64,000 nucleotides of DNA, taken from assembly GCA_043779185.1 (NCBI GenBank), contig JAYWEQ010000156.1:1-64000 (forward strand), given 5' to 3'. Numbering within the stretch: position 1 is the first letter of the stretch; the number at the start of each line of letters is the position of its first letter. Shown here in pieces: positions 59,694 to 64,000 of this stretch. Origin of the DNA: JAYWDA01 sp043779185 (GTDB taxonomy: Bacteria > Bdellovibrionota > Bdellovibrionia > Bdellovibrionales > Bdellovibrionaceae). Both the position numbers and the translations under genes were made by a program. Below the pieces are notes generated by a model. That model was not told where the DNA came from. It saw only the letters and a program-made list of their open reading frames with translations, and searched no databases.

Positions 59694-60959
59694 ATGCAAG
59701 TCGATATTAAAAAGATATATTCAATCTCTATGATTGGGTTCTTTTTTTACTTCTTCTTTATTGCACTGTTATGTTCGCAGTCATTGATGGATCTGGGTTC
59801 CACGCTGATCGTCGCAGCCGTTATTTGGGCTTGGGTGGGAAAAAAGAAGCGTGGTGAAGCTGTTCACTTTCACAAGGTTGGCCTAGAGCGAATTTTCCCC
59901 ATTTGGGCAGCGATTATTTTAGTGGGTCTGCTGACAAATGTGAGGCCCGAAACGCCATGGCTTAAAAGTTTTCTAGAGTTTCGTTGGATCCTAGAATTTT
60001 ACTTCTATACGGCCGCTTTAATGATTCTTGAACCCGAAGAAAATGATTTTAAAAAACTATTGCCAGTGCTTTTTTTCGCCTCTGTTTATGCGGTGGCCGC
60101 TTATTTTCTAAAATTTCATCCATTTTTGGAATCCTCTTCGCTTCGAGAAGCCAATATGTTCGGCTATCGCACCGGCGGGCTTTTTATGAACCCGATGCCC
60201 TTTGCGCACACTTACGGGCCTTTAGGTCTTTTAATGATGGGTCCCATTCTTTATATGAATCGCAAAAAAGTTTTAGAAAATAAATTTTGGATTCTTTGCA
60301 CCATGATGACGTTGCTTGGAGTGGTCTTGTCATTTACCCGAGGGGTGTGGATCGGAATGGCCGCGGGCTTGCTTGTGATGGGTTTTTTAATCAATTGGAA
60401 AAAAGGACTGATGGTCCTTAGTGTTGGAGCGATCAGCGCTGGAGCCTTGATGCTGGCGGTTCCGTCGATCCTAGAACGCATTCTTTTCAGCCTGAACCCG
60501 ACGGCGACTTATGATTCTGAAAGATTAATTATTTGGAAAGCCAACTGGCTGATTTTTACTGAACATCCTATTTTTGGTTTGGGATACAGTGAAAACGGCA
60601 ATCGCTTGCGTGAATATTTTGATCGTATGGGCGTTCCGAAAGGGTTTTTGGAAAGTCATGCCCACAATCAGTATCTGCATTTTTTAGCCGGCACGGGAAT
60701 ACTTGGCCTCGCTTGTTTCCTTGTTGTGATTGTTTGGTTTTTCAGAATGCATTTTTTAGCTTTCAAAAGTTTTGATGAGAAGCAGAATCCTTTTTGGAAG
60801 GGCTTAGCCCTAGGAGTTCTGGGCGCTGAGATCTGCTTTTTTACCTCAGGCGTGACAGAATCTAATTTCAGCATTGCTAAAAACCGCTACTTTATGATGA
60901 CCATCTGGGCCTTGGGTTGTTGGTTGTATTTTAAAGTAAAGGCGCAAAAGCCAGCCTAG
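59694..60959 (+). CDS. O-antigen ligase-like protein (Wzy/WaaL)
   Basis: A 421-residue polytopic inner-membrane protein with about eleven helices. The Wzy_C region shows SFTRGVWIGMAAGLLVMGF, then a large periplasmic loop with YDSERLIIWKANWLIFTEHPIFGLGYSENGN and ESHAHNQYLHFLAGTGILG, typical of O-antigen ligases and polymerases. The ATG at 59694 is preferred; a TTG at 59664 would overlap the divergent gene. The protein would attach O-antigen to lipid A-core or polymerise it. Confidence 0.86.
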   Translation: MQVDIKKIYSISMIGFFFYFFFIALLCSQSLMDLGSTLIVAAVIWAWVGKKKRGEAVHFHKVGLERIFPIWAAIILVGLLTNVRPETPWLKSFLEFRWILEFYFYTAALMILEPEENDFKKLLPVLFFASVYAVAAYFLKFHPFLESSSLREANMFGYRTGGLFMNPMPFAHTYGPLGLLMMGPILYMNRKKVLENKFWILCTMMTLLGVVLSFTRGVWIGMAAGLLVMGFLINWKKGLMVLSVGAISAGALMLAVPSILERILFSLNPTATYDSERLIIWKANWLIFTEHPIFGLGYSENGNRLREYFDRMGVPKGFLESHAHNQYLHFLAGTGILGLACFLVVIVWFFRMHFLAFKSFDEKQNPFWKGLALGVLGAEICFFTSGVTESNFSIAKNRYFMMTIWALGCWLYFKVKAQKPA

Positions 60960-60965
60960 TGTTTT

Positions 60966-61850
60966 CTAAATACGCAGTTTGTCGGCTAAAAAATCTAAAA
61001 CTAAACGAGTCCTCAACGGTAGAATTTTAACCGGTGGATAAACTAAATAATAAGGTTTAGCGTCCCCAGCCCAGTCTGGAAGAACGGGCACTAATTCATG
61101 ATTAGCAAGGCAGCCACTCACCAAGTGAACGGGCACATAGCAAATTCCAGCTCCAGCCATGGCTAAATTTTTTGCCATGGAAAGACTGTTTACGTGTAAT
61201 TTTGAAGTGACCATGATTTTTTCTTTTTTGCCTTTACTGGCCACGATCCACGGAAATTCACGAAATTCAGGTGAAAAAACAATGCAATGATGGTCGCAAA
61301 CTTCTTTGGGTGTTTTGGGTTGTCCATATTTCTTCAAATAAGTAGGGGACGCGAATAAAGCAAAAAAACTAAGTCCTAATTTTCGCGCCTTGTAGCTGGA
61401 ATCTTTTAAATCACCAGCCCGTAAAGCCAAATCAAAACCTTCGCGAAAAAGGTCCACATAGCGATCAGAAAGATCTAATTGAATTTGAATTTCCGGATAT
61501 TTCTCGGAAAGCTCAGTCATAATTTCCGGCAGTAAGTGAGTTCCTACTTCAACGGGCGCACTGATCCTAACGGTGCCAGAGGCTCGCTGTTGATGAGGCT
61601 CTAATTGTTTTTCGGCCTCTTCGATCTCTATTAAAATTCGGGAGCATTCATCGTAAAATTTTTGACCCGCTTCAGTCAGCCGGATACTTCGAGTTGTGCG
61701 AATCAAAAGACTAGCGCCTAGTCGCAATTCCAACTGTGAGACTTTGCGGCTGAGCGTTGACTTCGGTTCGGCCAGTTCTTTGGCCGCCAAAGTAAAGCCA
61801 CCGTGTCTGACCACCGCGACGAAAGCGGCTATCTCATTAAGATTATTCAT
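60966..61850 (-). CDS. LysR-family regulator
   Basis: A 294-residue LysR-type regulator. The N-terminal winged HTH is LNEIAAFVAVVRHGGFTLAA then AKELAEPKSTLSRKVSQLE; the C-terminal effector domain is present to the end. It is divergent from doxX/pirin, with an intergenic region carrying a perfect palindrome and three phased repeats. The likely targets are itself and the doxX-pirin pair, by the standard divergent arrangement. Such regulators often respond to quinones or oxidants. Confidence 0.93.
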   Translation of the reverse strand: MNNLNEIAAFVAVVRHGGFTLAAKELAEPKSTLSRKVSQLELRLGASLLIRTTRSIRLTEAGQKFYDECSRILIEIEEAEKQLEPHQQRASGTVRISAPVEVGTHLLPEIMTELSEKYPEIQIQLDLSDRYVDLFREGFDLALRAGDLKDSSYKARKLGLSFFALFASPTYLKKYGQPKTPKEVCDHHCIVFSPEFREFPWIVASKGKKEKIMVTSKLHVNSLSMAKNLAMAGAGICYVPVHLVSGCLANHELVPVLPDWAGDAKPYYLVYPPVKILPLRTRLVLDFLADKLRI

Positions 61851-61854
61851 GTTT

Positions 61855-61885
61855 TTAAGCCTTTGTTAAGCCACTATTAAGCCAC
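61855..61885. repeat. Three TTAAGCC repeats with 11-base period
   Basis: TTAAGCC occurs at 61855, 61866 and 61877, exactly one helical turn apart, in the leader of the LysR gene. The last two copies extend to TTAAGCCAC. This suggests cooperative binding on one DNA face. Confidence 0.5.
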
Positions 61886-61902
61886 ATTGATTGTGCAGAA
61901 TT

Positions 61903-61927
61903 TGGAACAGTCTATCCTATTGTTCCA
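61903..61927. promoter_or_regulatory. LysR-box palindrome
   Basis: TGGAACA and TGTTCCA form a perfect 7-11-7 inverted repeat between lysR and doxX, 52 bases before the doxX start. This dyad length fits a LysR-type activator site. Confidence 0.6.
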
Positions 61928-61979
61928 GCTTTTCCAAAATAAAAAAATACCGTACAGTATTAGTAACAAGGAGTTTCAA

Positions 61980-62357
61980 ATGAAACATGCAGGAACCAGC
62001 GCGCGAGTCATCTTAGGTCTGATTTTTTTCGTCTTCGGATTGAATGGGTTTTTTAATTTTATTCCCGTTCCGCCACCACCAGAAGCGGGAATGAAATTTT
62101 TAGGAGCGCTGGCTGGAACCGGATATTTTTTCCCGTTTTTAAAGTCAGTTGAAGTTTTGGGCGGCTTAGCTTTACTGACAAATATGTTTGCGCCGCTGGC
62201 TTTAATTGTATTAGCACCGATTATTATTAATATCTTCTTGTACCATTTTTTCTTGGCACCAGAGGGCCTCGTGCTTCCCGTATTGATGGTTGCGTTGGCG
62301 CTTTTCTTAGGCCACAAATTCAGAGCTTACTACAAAGGCATTCTATGCATACGGTAA
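61980..62357 (+). CDS. DoxX family membrane protein
   Basis: A 125-residue inner-membrane protein with four helices: ARVILGLIFFVFGLNGFFNF, VEVLGGLALLTNMFAPLAL and the last pair ending LFLGHKFRAYYK. This is DoxX-like. The ATG at 61980 has AAGGAG upstream; an upstream reading into the palindrome is unlikely. It overlaps pirin by 13 bases, and both are probably controlled by the LysR protein. DoxX proteins link to redox stress and quinones. Confidence 0.85.
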   Translation: MKHAGTSARVILGLIFFVFGLNGFFNFIPVPPPPEAGMKFLGALAGTGYFFPFLKSVEVLGGLALLTNMFAPLALIVLAPIIINIFLYHFFLAPEGLVLPVLMVALALFLGHKFRAYYKGILCIR

Positions 62358-63040
62358 GAAAATCTAAAGAAAGAGGTCATGTCAACCATGGATGGTTAGA
62401 CAGTTATCATACTTTCTCATTTGCTGATTACTATGATCCCCGACACGTGAGTTTCGGGGCTTTACGAGTGATTAACGAAGATGTCATTGAGGGCGGAACT
62501 GGTTTTCCAACTCATGGTCACAGAGATATGGAAATCATCACTTACATTGTTGAAGGCGCTTTAGAACACAAGGACTCCATGGGAACTTCGGCCGTCATCA
62601 GACCGGGCGAAGTTCAAACGATGAGCGCAGGAACTGGCGTTCGTCATTCAGAGTTCAATCATCTCGAGAATCAAAAAACCCATTTGTTGCAAATCTGGAT
62701 TATGCCTGCGAAAGAAGGCATTGCTCCTGCTTACGGACAAAAAAAGTTTGAATTTGAAAAAGCCAAGGGAATGACTTTAGTTGTTTCCCAAAAAAGTATG
62801 GATGGATCGTTATCGATTAACCAAGATGCCAATATTTATGTGGCCAAATGGCAAATGAATGAAGCCAGCGAATTTAAAATTAAGCCGGGTCGCCGGGTGT
62901 GGATTCAAGTGGTGAAAGGTTCTCTGAAAGTCAGCGGAAAAACTCTTTCCGCTGGTGACGCTGTAGGTGTGACAGATGAAGAACTTTTGAAAATGCAGGC
63001 TGACGAGTCGTCTGAATTTTTGTTTTTTGATCTGCCCTGA
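62345..63040 (+). CDS. Pirin family protein
   Basis: A 231-residue bicupin pirin. The metal site is GFPTHGHRDMEIITYIVEGALEHKDS, with two His in HGH and the later Glu/His (GTGVRHSEFNH). It is typical of bacterial pirin-like quercetinases or redox sensors. It starts within the doxX 3' end, so cotranscribed. Cytoplasmic. In many bacteria pirin with a LysR regulator and DoxX respond to electrophiles. Confidence 0.92.
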   Translation: MHTVRKSKERGHVNHGWLDSYHTFSFADYYDPRHVSFGALRVINEDVIEGGTGFPTHGHRDMEIITYIVEGALEHKDSMGTSAVIRPGEVQTMSAGTGVRHSEFNHLENQKTHLLQIWIMPAKEGIAPAYGQKKFEFEKAKGMTLVVSQKSMDGSLSINQDANIYVAKWQMNEASEFKIKPGRRVWIQVVKGSLKVSGKTLSAGDAVGVTDEELLKMQADESSEFLFFDLP

Positions 63041-63067
63041 GGCGACAGTGCCGCCACAAATTAAATA

Positions 63068-64000
63068 TTACATTCTTAGCTGTTTGAACAATTCAGGAAC
63101 ACCACAGATGACTATACCATCTTGGATACGATTTGTTTCTTTGGGTGAAACAACAAAACACTGACTTACTTGAGGGTAATATTCTTTGAATTTCTTTAAA
63201 CCAGATAGATCTGTTTTACTGACAATGTTAGCTTTAGCTTCGATAGCGTAGATCTTATTCTTCCAGCGAATGATAAAATCAACTTCAACATCATGGCGGG
63301 TTCTAAAGTAAAACACTTCCAGCTTTTGATCCAAAGCCTGAGCCGAGTTTTTTAATTGTGAAAAAATTAAATGCTCAAACAGCGAACCAATCCGATCTTT
63401 TGAGACAACGAAATTAACTAATAGACCATTTAAAACCCCTGGATCAAAAAAGTAAAATTTAGGATGTTTGATCACATCGGCGCCTTCGGCCAGATCAAAA
63501 ACTTCAACTCTAGACCCAATTAAAGTATCTTCAAGAATTTCAACAAACCTAATTATGCTTGTGCGGGACACTTTTGATTTTGTAGAAATTTTTGAAAAAT
63601 CTAAAATACGACTTGATGACTCTGCCATGACATTGAGAAAACGAATAAATCCTTGTAGATTTCTAGTAAGGGCTTCGGCTTGCACTTCTTCTTTCAAATA
63701 GGCTTGCGAATAACTTTCTAAAAGTTTTTCAGCGACGTTTTTATTTTTTTCTAAATAAGGTTCTGGTAAAAAACCGACAGACAGGGCTTTGGAGACATCA
63801 ATTTCATAGTTAAGTTCTTTAAGGCTAAGTCCGCCCATGCTGTACATAAAAATTCGGCCTGGTAAAAGATTAGCCTGACCTCTACGTAATTTACGTGCGC
63901 TTGAGCCGGACAAGAAAAAAATAATTTTTGAATCATCTATCAGGCTTTGAATAGTATTTAATAGGCCCGGAATTCGCTGAACTTCATCGACCAGAACTGT
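63068..64000 (-). CDS. AAA ATPase with DUF4143 (partial, 5' end cut)
   Basis: The C-terminal ~310 residues of an AAA_14/DUF4143-type ATPase; the gene runs past the window edge with no stop. Visible are Walker B and neighbours (TVLVDEVQRIPGLLNTIQSL, IIFFLSGSSARKLRRGQANL) and the DUF4143 region (STKSKVSRTSIIRFVEILED, VEVFDLAEGADVIKHPKFYF, RHDVEVDFIIRWKNKIYAIEAKAN). The latter DxDF...E-x-K is like a nuclease fold. Walker A lies outside. Function unknown, common in genomes as accessory ATPases. Confidence 0.85.
   Translation of the reverse strand, partial: TVLVDEVQRIPGLLNTIQSLIDDSKIIFFLSGSSARKLRRGQANLLPGRIFMYSMGGLSLKELNYEIDVSKALSVGFLPEPYLEKNKNVAEKLLESYSQAYLKEEVQAEALTRNLQGFIRFLNVMAESSSRILDFSKISTKSKVSRTSIIRFVEILEDTLIGSRVEVFDLAEGADVIKHPKFYFFDPGVLNGLLVNFVVSKDRIGSLFEHLIFSQLKNSAQALDQKLEVFYFRTRHDVEVDFIIRWKNKIYAIEAKANIVSKTDLSGLKKFKEYYPQVSQCFVVSPKETNRIQDGIVICGVPELFKQLRM

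Overview
The window is a dense, AT-rich stretch of chromosome with genes on both strands, short gaps, many overlapping gene ends and no rRNA operon, complete tRNA, CRISPR array or prophage. The style suggests a predatory or free-living Bdellovibrionota-type Gram-negative bacterium. Pointers are the many lipoproteins and outer-membrane barrels, a periplasmic trypsin-like protease, an L,D-transpeptidase, MCE/PqiA lipid-transport genes, hemerythrin proteins, a lipoprotein with an F-Q-N-C lipobox, and a sigma-54-type promoter. This assignment rests on recalled gene content, not on a search.

Region by region. 1-5 kb is an eroding accessory patch: an ABM-fold protein, a tRNA-Cys-like fragment, a RAYT-type Y1 transposase ending inside the operator of an orphan HigA antitoxin, a VOC protein, two barrels around a frameshifted gene relic, and two acetyltransferase genes that look fused by a deletion. 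5-9.6 kb holds an exported KatG catalase-peroxidase, a VOC protein, a MAPEG protein and a histidine kinase split by a frameshift. 9.7-12 kb is a two-gene operon of a metallo-beta-lactamase-fold protein and a membrane protein. 12-20 kb has a secreted protease, a lipoprotein hydrolase, two MFS exporters (one translationally coupled to a Rossmann gene with an early stop codon), a membrane-anchored SDR and an RhlE-like helicase. 20-24 kb has carbonic anhydrase, acyl-ACP thioesterase and a pseudouridine synthase-methyltransferase fusion. 23.5-29 kb is envelope-centred: L,D-transpeptidase, MCE/PqiA, cupin, hemerythrin and barrels.

29-36 kb has an Old Yellow Enzyme fused to a VF530 domain, a TetR regulator, a SlyD-like PPIase, a Gly-rich RRM protein with a possible leader switch, a putative Na+/H+ antiporter and a DCC-family protein without a normal start codon. 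36-48 kb is rich in RNA and ribosome functions (RlmI-like methyltransferase, RluA-like synthase, DTW-domain tRNA enzyme, ABC-F protein, RecQ, SlyD) plus a dihaem fibronectin-III lipoprotein. 48-57 kb has a DUF2127/CoA-binding pair, a second hemerythrin, Uup-like ABC-F, a DUF952-GNAT fusion, a PNPOx-fold protein and two coupled polytopic membrane proteins resembling glycosyltransferases. 57-64 kb has a Gly/Tyr-repeat lipoprotein behind a strong sigma-54 promoter match, GDP-fucose synthase, an O-antigen-ligase-like protein, a LysR/DoxX/pirin divergent module with striking intergenic repeats, and an AAA/DUF4143 ATPase cut by the window edge.

The common threads are stress and redox defence (KatG, hemerythrins, pirin, DoxX, OYE, cupin), envelope remodelling and surface polysaccharide, and an unusually high load of rRNA/tRNA modification and translation factors. 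The most notable points are three domain fusions, one interrupted kinase, one nonsense-interrupted gene, two genes lacking ATG/GTG/TTG starts, and a sigma-54 control region. I found no single large undescribed defence-like system.
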